Positions 1-13,834 of a stretch of DNA of 64,000 nt are shown here, one piece after another. A program made the position numbers and the translations under genes. The stretch lies in contig OX393579.1 of NCBI GenBank assembly GCA_947652605.1, forward strand, positions 53,016,970 through 53,080,969, written 5' to 3'. The stretch is from Elmis aenea (Eukaryota > Arthropoda > Insecta > Coleoptera > Elmidae). The number at the start of each line of letters is the position of its first letter. Position 1 is the first letter of the stretch. Below the pieces are notes generated by a model. It saw only the letters and a program-made list of their open reading frames with translations. It had not been told where the DNA came from and did not search any database.

Positions 1-171
1 GAGGCGATGGATAAACTGTTCCTGTGATATACAAATCAATAATTAAAATTGTTTCGAAATAGTCGCTCAAGGAACATATGTATTAACTAATGCACGGTAT
101 TTTTAGGAAATTATTAAAAATTAAAACCAGCTCATTGAAAGACATATGCAAAACAATTGTATTCCTGTAAA
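1..171 (+). repeat. Representative satellite monomer
   Basis: First complete unit in the window, taken as a phase reference. Landmarks in order: GAGGCGATGG (1-10), GATATAC (26-32), the variable block around 51-56 (here GTTTCG), AGTCGCTCAAGG (61-72), an ACATATGT dyad (74-81), GCACGG (92-97), a T-run then A-rich stretch (about 98-126), CCAGCTCATTG (127-137), a second CATATG (143-148) and an ACAATTGT dyad (153-160). Its short A- and T-runs and dyads are typical of satellites in general. The unit is a multiple of three (57 codons), so reading frames stay in register across the array, yet all frames contain stops in normal monomers. Monomer phase is arbitrary. Confidence 0.95.
52..68 (+). other. 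CENP-B-box-like motif (example of a recurrent site)
   Basis: Monomers of the TTTCG class read TTTCGAAATAGTCGCTC or the same ending CAC. The mammalian CENP-B box core is nTTCGnnnnAnnCGGGn. Here TTCG, the central A and the following CG match at the right spacing, while the last two core G positions are CT or CA, giving 7 of 9 core bases. Monomers of the TTTAG and TTCAG classes lose the TTCG half. Only a subset, interspersed along the array, therefore carries the motif, as with CENP-B boxes in alpha satellite. Function is inference: the mismatched GG is normally required, and a CENP-B-like protein cannot be assumed outside mammals. Confidence 0.25.
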
Positions 172-3018
172 GAGGCGATGGATAAACTGTTTCTGTGATA
201 TACAAATCAATAATTAAAATTGTTCAGAAATAGTCGCTCAAGGAACATAATGTATTAACTAAAGCACGGTATTTTTAGGAAATTATTAAAAATTAAAACC
301 AGCTCATTGAAAGACATATGCAAAACAATTGTATTCATGTAAAGAGGCGATAGATAAACTGTTCCTGTGATATACAAATCAATAATTGAAATTGTTTCGA
401 AATAGTCGCACAAGAAACATATGTATTAACTAATGCACGGTATTTTTAGGAAATTATTAAAAATTAAAACCAGCTCATTGAAAGACATATGCAAAACAAT
501 TGTATTCATGTAAAGAGGCGATGGATAAACTGTTCCTGTCATATACAAATCAATAATTGAAATTGTTTCGAAATAGTCGCACAAGGAACATATGTATTAA
601 CTAAAGCACGGTATTTTTAGGAAATTATTAAAAATTAAAACCAGCTCATTGAAAGACATATGCAAAACAATTGTATTCATGTAAAGAGGCGATAGATAAA
701 CTGTTCCTGTGATATACATACAAATCAATAATTAAAATTGTTCAGAAATAGTCGCTCAAAGAACATATGTATTAACTAATGCACGGTATTTTTAGGAAAT
801 TATTAAAAATTAAAACCAGCTCATTGAAAGACATATGCAAAACAATTGTATTCCTGTAAAGAGGCGATGGATAAACTGTTCCTGTGATATACAAATCAAT
901 AATTAAAATCGTTTAGAAATAGTCGCTCAAGGAACATATGTATTAACTAAAGCACGGTATTTTTAGAAAATTATTAAAAATTAAAACCAGCTCATTGAAA
1001 GACATATGCAAAACAATTGTATTCATGTAAAGAGGCGATGGATAAACTGTTCCTGTGATATACAAATCAATAATTAAAATTGTTTAGAAATAGTCGCTCA
1101 AGGAACATATGTATTAACTAAAGCACGGTATTTTTAGGAAATTATTAAAAATTAATACCAGCTCATTGAAAGACATATGCAAAACAATTGTATTCATGTA
1201 AAGAGGCGATGGATAAACTGTTTCTGTGACATACAAATCAATAATTAAAATTGTTCAGAAATAGTCGCTCAAGGAACATATGTATTAACTAAAGCACGGT
1301 ATTTTTAGGAAATTATTAAAAATTAAAACCAGCTCATTGAAAGACATATGCAAAACAATTGTATTCATGTAAAGAGGCGATGGATAAACTGTTCCTGTAA
1401 TATACAAATCAATAATTAAAATTGTTTCGAAATAGTCGCTCAAGGAACATATGTATTAACTAAAGCACGGTATTTTTAGGAAATTATTAAAAATTAAAAC
1501 CAGCTCATTGAAAGACATATGCAAAACAATTTTATTCATGTAAAGAGGCGATGGATAAACTGTTCCTGTGATATACAAATCAATAATTAAAATTGTTTAG
1601 AAATAGTCGCTCAAGGAACATATGTATTAACTAAAGCACGGTATTTTTAGGAAATTATTAAAAATTAAAACCAGCTCATTGAAAGACATATGCAAAACAA
1701 TTGTATTTATGTAAAGAGGCAATGGATAAACTGTTCCTGTCATATACAAATCAATAATTAAAATTGTTTAGAAATAGTCGCTCAAGGAACATATGTATTA
1801 ACTAAAGCACGGTATTTTTAGGAAATTATTAAAAATTAAAACCAGCTCATTGAAAGACATATGCAAAACAATTGTATTCATGTAAAGAGGCGATGGATAA
1901 ACTGTTCCTGTGATATACAAATCAATAATTAAAATTGTTTCGAAATAGTCGCTCAAGGAACATATGTATTAACTAAAGCACGGTATTTTTAGGAAATTAT
2001 TAAAAATTAAAACCAGCTCATTGAAAGACATATGCAAAACAATTGTATTCATGTAAAGAGGCGATAAATAAACTGTTCCTGTGATATACAAATCAATAAT
2101 TAAAATTGTTTCGAAATAGTCGCTCAAGGAACATATGTATTAACTAAAGCACGGTATTTTTAGGAAATTATTAAAAATTAAAACCAGCTCATTGAAAGAC
2201 ATATGCAAAACAATTGTATTCATGTAAAGAGGCGATGGATATACTGTTCCTGTCATATACAAATCAATAATTAAAATTGTTCAGAAATAGTCGCTCAAGG
2301 AACATATGTATTAACTAATGCACGGTATTTTTAGGAAATTATTAAAAATTAAAACCAGCTCATTGAAAGACATATGCAAAAAAATTGTATTCCTGTAAAG
2401 AGGCGATGGATAAACTGTTCCTGTGATATACAAATCAATAATTAAAATTGTTTAGAAACAGTCGCTCAAGGAACATATGTATTAACTAAAGCACGGTATT
2501 TTTAGGAAATTATTAAAAATTAAAACCAGCTCATTGAAAGACATATGCAAAACAATTGTATTCATGTAAAGAGGCGATGGATAAACTGTTCCTGTCATAT
2601 ACAAATCAATAATTGAAATTGTTTCGAAATAGTCGCACAAGGAACATATGTATTAACTAAAGCACGGTATTTTTAGGAAATTATTAAAAATTAATGCCAG
2701 CTCATTGAAAGACATATGCAAAACAATTGTATTTATGTAAAGAGGCGATGGATAAACTGTTCCTGTGATATACAAATCAATAATTAAAATTGTTTAGAAA
2801 TAGTCGCTCAAGGAACATATGTATTAACTAAAGCACGGTATTTTTAGGAAATTATTAAAAATTAATGCCAGCTCATTGAAAGACATATGCAAAACAATTG
2901 TATTTATGTAAAGAGGCGATGGATAAACTGTTCCTGTGATATACAAATCAATAATTAAAATCGTTTAGAAATAGTCGCCCAAGGAACATATGTATTAACT
3001 AAAGCACGGTATTTTTAA

Positions 3019-5758
3019 GAAATTATTAAAAATTAAAACCAGCTCATTGAAAGACATATGCAAAACAATTGTATTCATGTAAAGAGGCGATGGATAAACT
3101 GTTCCTGTGATATACAAATCAATAATTAAAATTGTTCAGAAATAGTCGCTCAAGGAACATATGTATTAACTAATGCACGGTATTTTTAGGAAATTATTAA
3201 AAATTAAAACCAGCTCATTGAAAGACATATGCAAAACAAATGTATTCCTGTAAAGAGGCGATGGATAAACTGTTCCTGTGATATACAAATCAATAATTAA
3301 AATTGTTTAGAAATAGTCGCTCAAGGAACATATGTATTAACTAAAGCACGGTATTTTTAGGAAATTATTAAAAATTAAAACCAGCTCATTGAAAGACATA
3401 TGCAAAACAATTGTATTCATGTAAAGAGGCGATGGATAAACTGTTCCTGTCATATACAAATCAATAATTGAAATTGTTTCGAAATAGTCGCACAAGGAAC
3501 ATATGTATTAACTAAAGCACGGTATTTTTAGGAAATTATTAAAAATTAATACCAGCTCATTGAAAGACATATGCAAAACAATTGTATTCATGTAAAGAGG
3601 CGATGGATAAACTGTTTCTGTGATATACAAATCAATAATTAAAATTGTTTAGAAATAGTCGCTCAAGGAACATATGTATTAACTAAAGCACGGTATTTTT
3701 AGGAAATTATTAAAAAATAAAACCAGCTCATTGAAAGACATATGCAAAACAATTGTATTCATGTAAAGAAGCGATGGATAAACTGTTCCTGTCATATACA
3801 AATCAATAATTGAAATAGTTTCAAAATAGTCGCACAAGGAACATATGTATTAACTAAAGCACGGTATTTTTAGGAAATTATTAAAAATTAAAACCAGCTC
3901 ATTGAAAGACATATGCAAAACAATTTTATTCATGTAAAAAGGCGATGGATAAACTGTTCCTGTCATATACAAATTAATAATTGAAATTGTTTCGAAATAG
4001 TCGCACAAGGAACATATGTATTAACTAAAGCACGGTATTTTTAGGAAATTAGTAAAAATTAAAACCAGCTCTTTGAAAGACATATGCAAAACAATTGTAT
4101 TCATGTAAAGAGGCGATGGATAAACTGTTTCTGTGATATACAAATCAATAATTAAAATTGTTCAGAAATAGTCGCTCAAGGAACATATGTATTAACTAAA
4201 GCACGGTATATTTAGGAAATTATTAAAAATTAAAACCAGCTCATTGAAAGACATATGCAAAACAATTGTATTCCTGTAAAGAGGCGATGGATAAACTGTT
4301 TTTGTGATATACAAATCAATAATTAAAATTGTTCAGAAATAGTCGCTTAAGGAACATATGTATTAACTAAAGCACGGTATTTTTAGGAAATGTTTAAAAA
4401 TTAAAACCAGCTCATTGAAAGACATATGCAAAACAATTGTATTCCTGTAAAGAGGCGATGGATAAACTGTTTCTGTGATATACAAATCAATAATTAAAAT
4501 TGTTCAGAAATAGTCGCTCAAGGAACATAATTATGTATTAACTAAAGAACGGTATTTTTAGGAAATTATTAAAAATTAAAACCAGCTCATTGAAAGACAT
4601 ATGCAAAACAATTGTATTCCTGTAAAGAGGCGATGGATAAACTGTTTCTGTGACATACAAATCAATAATTAAAATTGTTCAGAAATAGTCGCTCAAGGAA
4701 CATATGTATTAACTAAAGCACGGTATTTTTAGGAAATTATTAAAAATTAAAACCAGCTCATTGAAAGACATATGCAAAACAATTGTATTCATGTAAAGAG
4801 GCGATGGATAAACTGTTCCTGTGATATACAAATCAATAATTAAAATTGTTTCGAAATAGTCGCTCAAGGAACATATGTATTAACTAAAGCACGGTATTTT
4901 TAGGAAATTATTAAAAATTAAAACCAGCTCATTGAAAGACATATGCAAAACAATTTTATTCATGTAAAGAGGCGATGGATAAACTGTTCCTGTGATATAC
5001 AAATCAATAATTAAAATTGTTTCGAAATAGTCGCTCAAGGAACATATGTATTAACTAAAGCACGGTATTTTTAGGAAATTAGTAAAAATTAAAACCAGCT
5101 CATTGAAAGACATATGCAAAACAATTGTATTTATGTAAAGAGGCGATGGATAAACTGTTCCTGTGATATACAAATCAATAATTAAAATTTTTTAGAAATA
5201 GTCGCTCAAGGAACATATGTATTAACTAAAGCACGGTATTTTTAGGAAATTATTAAAAATTAAAACCAGCTCATTGAAAGACATATGCAAAACAATTGTA
5301 TTCATGTAAAGAAGCGATGGATAAACTGTTCCTGTGATATACAAATCAATAATTAAAATTGTTTAGAAATAGTCGCTCAAGGAACATATGTATTAACTAA
5401 AGCACGGTATTTTTAGGAAATTATTAAAAATTAAAACCAGCTCATTGAAAGACATATGCAAAACAATTGTATTCATGTAAAAAGGTGATGGATAAACTGT
5501 TCCTGTGATATACAAATCAATAATTAAAATTGTTTAGAAATAGTCGCACAAGGAACATATGTATTAACTAAAGCACGGTATTTTTAGGAAATTATTAAAA
5601 ATTAATACCAGCTCATTGAAAGACATATGCAAAACAATTGTATTCATGTAAAGAGGCGATGGATAAACTGTTCCTGTCATATACAAATCAATAATTGAAA
5701 TTGTTTCGAAATAGTCGCACAAGGAACATATGTATTAACTAAAGCACGGTATTTTTAG
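3019..5758 (+). repeat. Higher-order repeat unit, 16 monomers (copy 1 of 2)
   Basis: This 2,740-bp block is 16 x 171 plus 4. The 4 extra bases lie in the dyad at about 4,528-4,535 (ACATAATTATGT instead of ACATATGT). All private variants I compared recur exactly 2,740 bp downstream: AAAATAAAACC (3,711), TGAAATAGTTTCAAAATAG (3,810), AAATTAATAATTG (3,970), GGTATATTTAGG (4,205), GAAATGTTTAAA (4,387), AAAGAACGG (4,545), TTTTTTAGAAATAG (5,188) and AAAGGTGATGG (5,481). The left limit is set by an A/G difference at 3,018 against 5,758. Confidence 0.9.
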
Positions 5759-8718
5759 GAAATTATTAAAAATTAAAACCAGCTCATTGAAAGACATATG
5801 CAAAACAATTGTATTCATGTAAAGAGGCGATGGATAAACTGTTCCTGTGATATACAAATCAATAATTAAAATTGTTCAGAAATAGTCGCTCAAGGAACAT
5901 ATGTATTAACTAATGCACGGTATTTTTAGGAAATTATTAAAAATTAAAACCAGCTCATTGAAAGACATATGCAAAACAAATGTATTCCTGTAAAGAGGCG
6001 ATGGATAAACTGTTCCTGTGATATACAAATCAATAATTAAAATTGTTTAGAAATAGTCGCTCAAGGAACATATGTATTAACTAAAGCACGGTATTTTTAG
6101 GAAATTATTAAAAATTAAAACCAGCTCATTGAAAGACATATGCAAAACAATTGTATTCATGTAAAGAGGCGATGGATAAACTGTTCCTGTCATATACAAA
6201 TCAATAATTGAAATTGTTTCGAAATAGTCGCACAAGGAACATATGTATTAACTAAAGCACGGTATTTTTAGGAAATTATTAAAAATTAATACCAGCTCAT
6301 TGAAAGACATATGCAAAACAATTGTATTCATGTAAAGAGGCGATGGATAAACTGTTTCTGTGATATACAAATCAATAATTAAAATTGTTTAGAAATAGTC
6401 GCTCAAGGAACATATGTATTAACTAAAGCACGGTATTTTTAGGAAATTATTAAAAAATAAAACCAGCTCATTGAAAGACATATGCAAAACAATTGTATTC
6501 ATGTAAAGAAGCGATGGATAAACTGTTCCTGTCATATACAAATCAATAATTGAAATAGTTTCAAAATAGTCGCACAAGGAACATATGTATTAACTAAAGC
6601 ACGGTATTTTTAGGAAATTATTAAAAATTAAAACCAGCTCATTGAAAGACATATGCAAAACAATTTTATTCATGTAAAAAGGCGATGGATAAACTGTTCC
6701 TGTCATATACAAATTAATAATTGAAATTGTTTCGAAATAGTCGCACAAGGAACATATGTATTAACTAAAGCACGGTATTTTTAGGAAATTAGTAAAAATT
6801 AAAACCAGCTCTTTGAAAGACATATGCAAAACAATTGTATTCATGTAAAGAGGCGATGGATAAACTGTTTCTGTGATATACAAATCAATAATTAAAATTG
6901 TTCAGAAATAGTCGCTCAAGGAACATATGTATTAACTAAAGCACGGTATATTTAGGAAATTATTAAAAATTAAAACCAGCTCATTGAAAGACATATGCAA
7001 AACAATTGTATTCCTGTAAAGAGGCGATGGATAAACTGTTTTTGTGATATACAAATCAATAATTAAAATTGTTCAGAAATAGTCGCTTAAGGAACATATG
7101 TATTAACTAAAGCACGGTATTTTTAGGAAATGTTTAAAAATTAAAACCAGCTCATTGAAAGACATATGCAAAACAATTGTATTCCTGTAAAGAGGCGATG
7201 GATAAACTGTTTCTGTGATATACAAATCAATAATTAAAATTGTTCAGAAATAGTCGCTCAAGGAACATAATTATGTATTAACTAAAGAACGGTATTTTTA
7301 GGAAATTATTAAAAATTAAAACCAGCTCATTGAAAGACATATGCAAAACAATTGTATTCCTGTAAAGAGGCGATGGATAAACTGTTTCTGTGACATACAA
7401 ATCAATAATTAAAATTGTTCAGAAATAGTCGCTCAAGGAACATATGTATTAACTAAAGCACGGTATTTTTAGGAAATTATTAAAAATTAAAACCAGCTCA
7501 TTGAAAGACATATGCAAAACAATTGTATTCATGTAAAGAGGCGATGGATAAACTGTTCCTGTGATATACAAATCAATAATTAAAATTGTTTCGAAATAGT
7601 CGCTCAAGGAACATATGTATTAACTAAAGCACGGTATTTTTAGGAAATTATTAAAAATTAAAACCAGCTCATTGAAAGACATATGCAAAACAATTTTATT
7701 CATGTAAAGAGGCGATGGATAAACTGTTCCTGTGATATACAAATCAATAATTAAAATTGTTTCGAAATAGTCGCTCAAGGAACATATGTATTAACTAAAG
7801 CACGGTATTTTTAGGAAATTAGTAAAAATTAAAACCAGCTCATTGAAAGACATATGCAAAACAATTGTATTTATGTAAAGAGGCGATGGATAAACTGTTC
7901 CTGTGATATACAAATCAATAATTAAAATTTTTTAGAAATAGTCGCTCAAGGAACATATGTATTAACTAAAGCACGGTATTTTTAGGAAATTATTAAAAAT
8001 TAAAACCAGCTCATTGAAAGACATATGCAAAACAATTGTATTCATGTAAAGAAGCGATGGATAAACTGTTCCTGTGATATACAAATCAATAATTAAAATT
8101 GTTTAGAAATAGTCGCTCAAGGAACATATGTATTAACTAAAGCACGGTATTTTTAGGAAATTATTAAAAATTAAAACCAGCTCATTGAAAGACATATGCA
8201 AAACAATTGTATTCATGTAAAAAGGTGATGGATAAACTGTTCCTGTGATATACAAATCAATAATTAAAATTGTTTAGAAATAGTCGCACAAGGAACATAT
8301 GTATTAACTAAAGCACGGTATTTTTAGGAAATTATTAAAAATTAATACCAGCTCATTGAAAGACATATGCAAAACAATTGTATTCATGTAAAGAGGCGAT
8401 GGATAAACTGTTCCTGTCATATACAAATCAATAATTGAAATTGTTTCGAAATAGTCGCACAAGGAACATATGTATTAACTAAAGCACGGTATTTTTAGGA
8501 AATTATTAAAAATTAAAACCAGCTCATTGAAAGACATATGCAAAACAATTGTATTCATGTAAAGAGGCGATGGATAAACTGTTCCTGTGATATACAAATC
8601 AATAATTAAAATTGTTCAGAAATAGTCGCTCAAGGAACATATGTATTAACTAATGCACGGTATTTTTAGGAAATTATTAAAAATTAAAACCAGCTCATTG
8701 AAAGACATATGCAAAACA
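5759..8718 (+). repeat. Higher-order repeat unit, 16 monomers (copy 2, plus start of a third)
   Basis: It repeats the preceding block at an offset of 2,740 bp, including the shared 4-bp insertion at about 7,268-7,275. Identity runs on past one unit for about 220 bp and ends near 8,719, where CAATTG replaces the CAAATG found at 5,979. No difference was seen in the positions compared, so the duplication looks recent, or has been recently converted. Confidence 0.88.
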
Positions 8719-11700
8719 ATTGTATTCATGTAAAGAGGCGATGGATAAACTGTTCCTGTGATATACAAATCAATAATTAAAATTGTTTAGAAATAGTCGC
8801 TCAAGGAACATATGTATTAACTAAAGCACGGTATTTTTAGGAAATTATTAAAAATTAAAACCAGCTCATTGAAAGACATATGCAAAAAAATTGTATTCCT
8901 GTAAAGAGGCGATGGATAAACTGTTCCTGTGATATACAAATCAATAATTAAAATTGTTTAGAAATAGTCGCTCAAGGAACATTTGTATTAACTAAAGCAC
9001 GGTATTTTTAGGAAATTATTAAAAATTAAAACCAGCTCATTGAAAGACATATGCAAAACAATTGTATTCATGTAAAGAGGCGATGGATAAACTGTTCCTG
9101 TGATATACAAATCAATAATTAAAATTGTTTAGAAATAGTCGCACAAGGAACATATGTATTAACTAAAGCACGGTATTTTTAGGAAATTATTAAAAATTAA
9201 TACCAGCTCATTGAAAGACATATGCAAAACAATTGTATTCATGTAAAGAGGCGATTGATAAACTGTTCCTGTGATATGCAAATCAATAATTGAAATTGTT
9301 TCGAAATAGTAGCACAAGGAACATATGTATTAACTAAAGCACGGTATTTTTAGGAAATTATTAAAAATTAAAACCAGCTCATTGAAAGACATATGCAAAA
9401 CAATTTTATTCATGTAAAAAGGCGATGGATAAACTGTTCCTGTGATATACAAATCAATAATTAAAATTGTTTAGAAATAGTCGCACAAGGAACATATGTA
9501 TTAACTAAAGCACGGTATTTTTAGGAAATTATTAAAAATTAATACCAGCTCATTGAAAGACATACGCAAAACAATTGTATTCATGTAAAGAGGCGATAGA
9601 TAAACTGTTCCTGTGATATACAAATCAATAATTGAAATTGTTTCGAAATAGTCGCACAAGGAACATATGTATTAACTAATGCACGGTATTTTTAGGAAAT
9701 TATTAAAAATTAAAACCAGCTCATTGAAAGACATATGCAAAACAATTGTATTCATGTAAAGAGGCGATGGATAAACTGTTCCTGTCATATACAAATCAAT
9801 AATTGAAATTGTTTCGAAACAGTCGCACAAGGAACATATGTATTATCTAAAGCACGGTATTTTTAGGAAATTATTAAAAATTAAAACCAGCTCATTGAAA
9901 GACATATGCAAAACAATTGTATTCATGTAAAGAGGCGATGGATAAACTGTTCCTGTGATATACAAATCAATAATTTAAATTGTTCAGAAATAGTCGCTCA
10001 AAGAACATATGTATTAACTAATGCACGGTATTTTTAGGAAATTATTAAAAATTAAAACCAGCTCATTGAAAGACATATGCAAAACAATTGTATTCCTGTA
10101 AAGAGGCGATGGATAAACTGTTCCTGTGATATACAAATCAATAATTAAAATTGTTTAGAAATAGTCGCTCAAGGAACATATGTATTAACTAAAGCAAGGT
10201 ATTTTTAGGAAATTATTAAAAATTAAAACCAGCTCATTGAAAGACATATGCAAAACAATTGTATTCCTGTAAAGAGGCGATGGATAAACTGTTCCTGTGA
10301 TATACAAATCAATAATTAAAATTGTTTAGAAATAGTCGCTCAAGGAACATATGTATTAACTAAAGCACGGTATTTTTAGGAATTTATTAAAAATTAATAC
10401 CAGCTCATTGAAAGACATATGCAAAACAATTGTATTCATGTAAAGAGGCGATGGATAACCTGTTCCTGTGATATACAAATCAATAATTGAAATTGTTTCG
10501 AAATAGTCGCACAAGGAACATATGTATGAACTAATGCACGGTATTTTTAGGAAATTATTAAAAATTAAAACCAGCTCATTGAAAGACATATGCAAAACAA
10601 TTGTATTCATGTAAAGAGGCGATGGATAAACTGTTCCTGTCATATAGAAATCAATAATTGAAATTTTTTCGAAATAGTCGCACAAGGAACATATGTATTA
10701 ACTAAAGCACGGTATTTTTAGGAAATTATTAAAAATTAAAACCAGCTCATTGAAAGACATATGCAAAACAATTGTATTCATGTAAAGAGGCGATGGATAA
10801 ACTGTTCCTGTGATATACAAATCAATAATTAAAATTGTTCAGAAATAGTCGCTCAAGGAACATATGTATTAACTAATGCACGGTATTTTTAGGAAATTAT
10901 TAAAAATTAAAACCAGCTCATTGAAAGACATATGCAAAACATTTGTATTCATGTAAAGAGGCGATGGATAAACTGTTCCTGTGATATACAAATCAATAAT
11001 TAAAATTGTTTAGAAATAGTCGCTCAAGGAACATATGTATTAACTAAAGCACGGTATTTTTAGGAAATTATTAAAAATTAAAACCAGCTCATTGAAAGAC
11101 ATATGCAAAACAATTGTATTCCTGTAAAGAGGCGATGGATAACCTGTTCCTGTGATATACAAATCAATAATTAAAATTGTTTAGAAATAGTCGCTCAAGG
11201 AACATTTGTATTAACTAAAGCACGGTATTTTTAGGAAATTATTAAAAATTAAAACCAGCTCATTGAAAGACATATGCAAAACAATTGTATTCATGTAAAA
11301 AGGCGATGGATAAACTGTTCCTGTGATATACAAATCAATAATTAAAATTGTTTAGAAATAGTCGCACAAGGAACATATGTATTAACTAAAGCACGGTATT
11401 TTTAGGAAATTATTAAAAATTAATACCAGCTCATTGAAAGACATATGCAAAACAATTGTATTCATGTAAAGAGGCGATTGATAAACTGTTCCTGTGATAT
11501 ACAAATCAATAATTGAAATTGTTTCGAAATAGTAGCACAAGGAACATATGTATTAACTAAAGCACGGTATTTTTAGGAAATTATTAAAAATTAAAACCAG
11601 CTCATTGAAAGACATATGCAAAACAATTGTATTCATGTAAAAAGGCAATGGATAAACTGTTCCTGTGATATACAAATCAATAATTAAAATTGTTTAGAAA

Positions 11701-13834
11701 TAGTCGCACAAGGAACATATGTATTAACTAAAGCACGGTATTTTTAGGAAATTATTAAAAATTAATACCAGCTCATTGAAAGACATACGCAAAACAATTG
11801 TATTCATGTAAAGAGGCGATAGATAAACTGTTCCTGTGATATACAAATCAATAATTGATTTTGTTTCGAAATAGTCGCACAAGGAACATATGTATTAACT
11901 AATGCACGGTATTTTTAGGAAATTATTAAAAATTAAAACCAGCTCATTGAAAGACATATGCAAAACAATTGTATTCATGTAAAGAGGCGATGGATAAACT
12001 GTTCCTGTCATATACAAATCAATAATTGAAATTGTTTCGAAATAGTCGCACAAGGAACATATGTATTATCTAAAGCACGGTATTTTTAGGAAATTATTAA
12101 AAATTAAAACCAGCTCATTGAAAGACATATGCAAAACAATTGTATTCATGTAAAGAGGCGATGGATAAACTGTTCCTGTGATATACAAATCAATAATTTA
12201 AATTGTTCAGAAATAGTCGCTCAAAGAACATATGTATTAACTAATGCACGGTATTTTTAGGAAATTATTAAAAATTAAAACCAGCTCATTGAAAGACATA
12301 TGCAAAAAAATTGTATTCATGTAAAGAGGCGATGGATAAACTGTTCCTGTGATATACAAATCAACAATTAAAATTGTTTAGAAATAGTCGCTCAAGGAAC
12401 ATATGTATTAACTAAAGCATGGTATTTTTAGGAAATTATTAAAAATTAAAACCAGCTCATTGAAAGACATATGCAAAACAATTGTATTCCTGTAAAGAGG
12501 CGATGGATAAACTGTTCCTGTGATATACAAATCAATAATTAAAATTGTTTAGAAATAGTCGCTCAAGGAACATATGTATTAACTAAAGCACGGTATTTTT
12601 AGGAAATTATTAAAAATTAAAACCAGCTCATTGAAAGACATATGCAAAACAATTGTATTCCTGTAAAAAGGCGATGGATAAACTGTTCCTGTGATATACA
12701 AATCAATAATTAAAATTGTTTAGAAAGAGTCGCTCAAGGAACATATGTATTAACTAATGCACGGTATTTTTAGGAAATTATTAAAAATTAAAACCAGCTT
12801 ATTGAAAGACATATGCAAAAAAATTGTATTCCTGTAAAGAGGCGATGGATAAACTGTTCCTGTGATATACAAATCAATAATTAAAATTGTTTAGAAATAG
12901 TCGCTCAAGGAACATATGTATTAACTAAAGCACGGTATTTTTAGGAAATTATTAAAAATTAAAACCAGCTCATTGAAAGACAAATGCAAAACAATTGTAT
13001 TCATGTAAAGAGGCGATGGATAAACTGTTCCTGTCATATACAAATCAATAATTGAAATTGTTTCGAAATAGTCGCACAAGGAACATATGTATTAACTAAA
13101 GCACGGTATTTTTGGGAAATCATTAAAAATTAAAACCAGCTCATTGAAAGACATATGCAAAACAATTGTATTCATGTAAAGAGGCGATGGATAAACTGTT
13201 TCTGTGATATACAAATCAATAATTAAAATTGTTTAGAAATAGTCGCTCAAGGAACATATGTATTAACTAAAGCACGGTATTTTTAGGAAATTATTAAAAA
13301 TTAAAACCAGCTCATTGAAAGACATATGCAAAACAATTGTATTCATGTAAAGAGGCGATGGATAAACTGTTCCTGTGATATTCAAATCAATAATTAAAAT
13401 CGTTTAGAAATAGTCGCTCAAGGAACATATGTATTAACTAAAGCACGGTATTTTTAGGAAATTATTAAAAATTAAAACCAGCTCATTGAAAGACATATGC
13501 AAAACAATTGTATTCATGTAAAGAGGCGATGGATAAACTGTTCCTGTGATATACAAATCAATAATTAAAATTGTTCAGAAATAGTCGCTCAAGGAACATA
13601 TGTATTAACTAATGCACGGTATTTTTAGGAAATTATTAAAAATTAAAACCAGCTCATTGAAAGACATATGCAAAACAATTGTATTCCTGTAAAGAGGCGA
13701 TGGATAAACTGTTCCTGTGATATACAAATCAATAATTAAAATTGTTTAGAAATAGTCGCTCAAGGAACATATGTATTAACTAAAGCACGGTATTTTTAGG
13801 AAATTATTAAAAATTAAAACCAGCTCATTGAAAG
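8719..13834 (+). repeat. Satellite block with 13-monomer (2,223-bp) spacing
   Basis: Diagnostic variants recur 2,223 bp (13 x 171) apart: ACATTTGTATT at 8,989 and 11,212, GGCGATTGAT at 9,250 and 11,473, ACATACGCAAAAC at about 9,561 and 11,784, ATTATCTAAAGC at about 9,841 and 12,064, and AATTTAAATTG at about 9,972 and 12,195. Similarity is good from about 8.8-10.0 kb against 11.0-12.3 kb, then weakens. Private substitutions separate the copies, so this duplication looks older than the 16-monomer one. T to G at 10,528 removes a stop in one minus-strand frame and explains a 109-codon open stretch at 10,356-10,685, which is not a gene. Confidence 0.8.

Larger units (their letters stand above)
1..3018 (+). 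repeat. Satellite block without a clear higher-order period
   Basis: About 17-18 monomers mixing TTTCG, TTTAG and TTCAG variants. I found no long exact block repeat inside this stretch. Two length variants occur: one extra A in the ACATATGT dyad at about 249, and a duplicated TACA at about 715-722. Several monomers near 2,590-2,880 share the AATGCC variant. No gene or insertion is present. Confidence 0.8.

Noticed and set aside
1..171. A nearly open 57-codon minus-strand frame in the TTTCG monomer class
   Set aside because: It has one stop per monomer in this class and two in the others, and 171 is a multiple of three. With six frames to choose from this is not surprising, and the variable codon switches between GAA, TAA and TGA with no sign of constraint.
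10356..10685. 109-codon open frame on the minus strand
   Set aside because: It spans nearly two satellite monomers and exists because T to G at 10,528 turns the usual in-frame TAA into TCA. The two halves are the same translated repeat. There is no start context, domain or conservation beyond the satellite.
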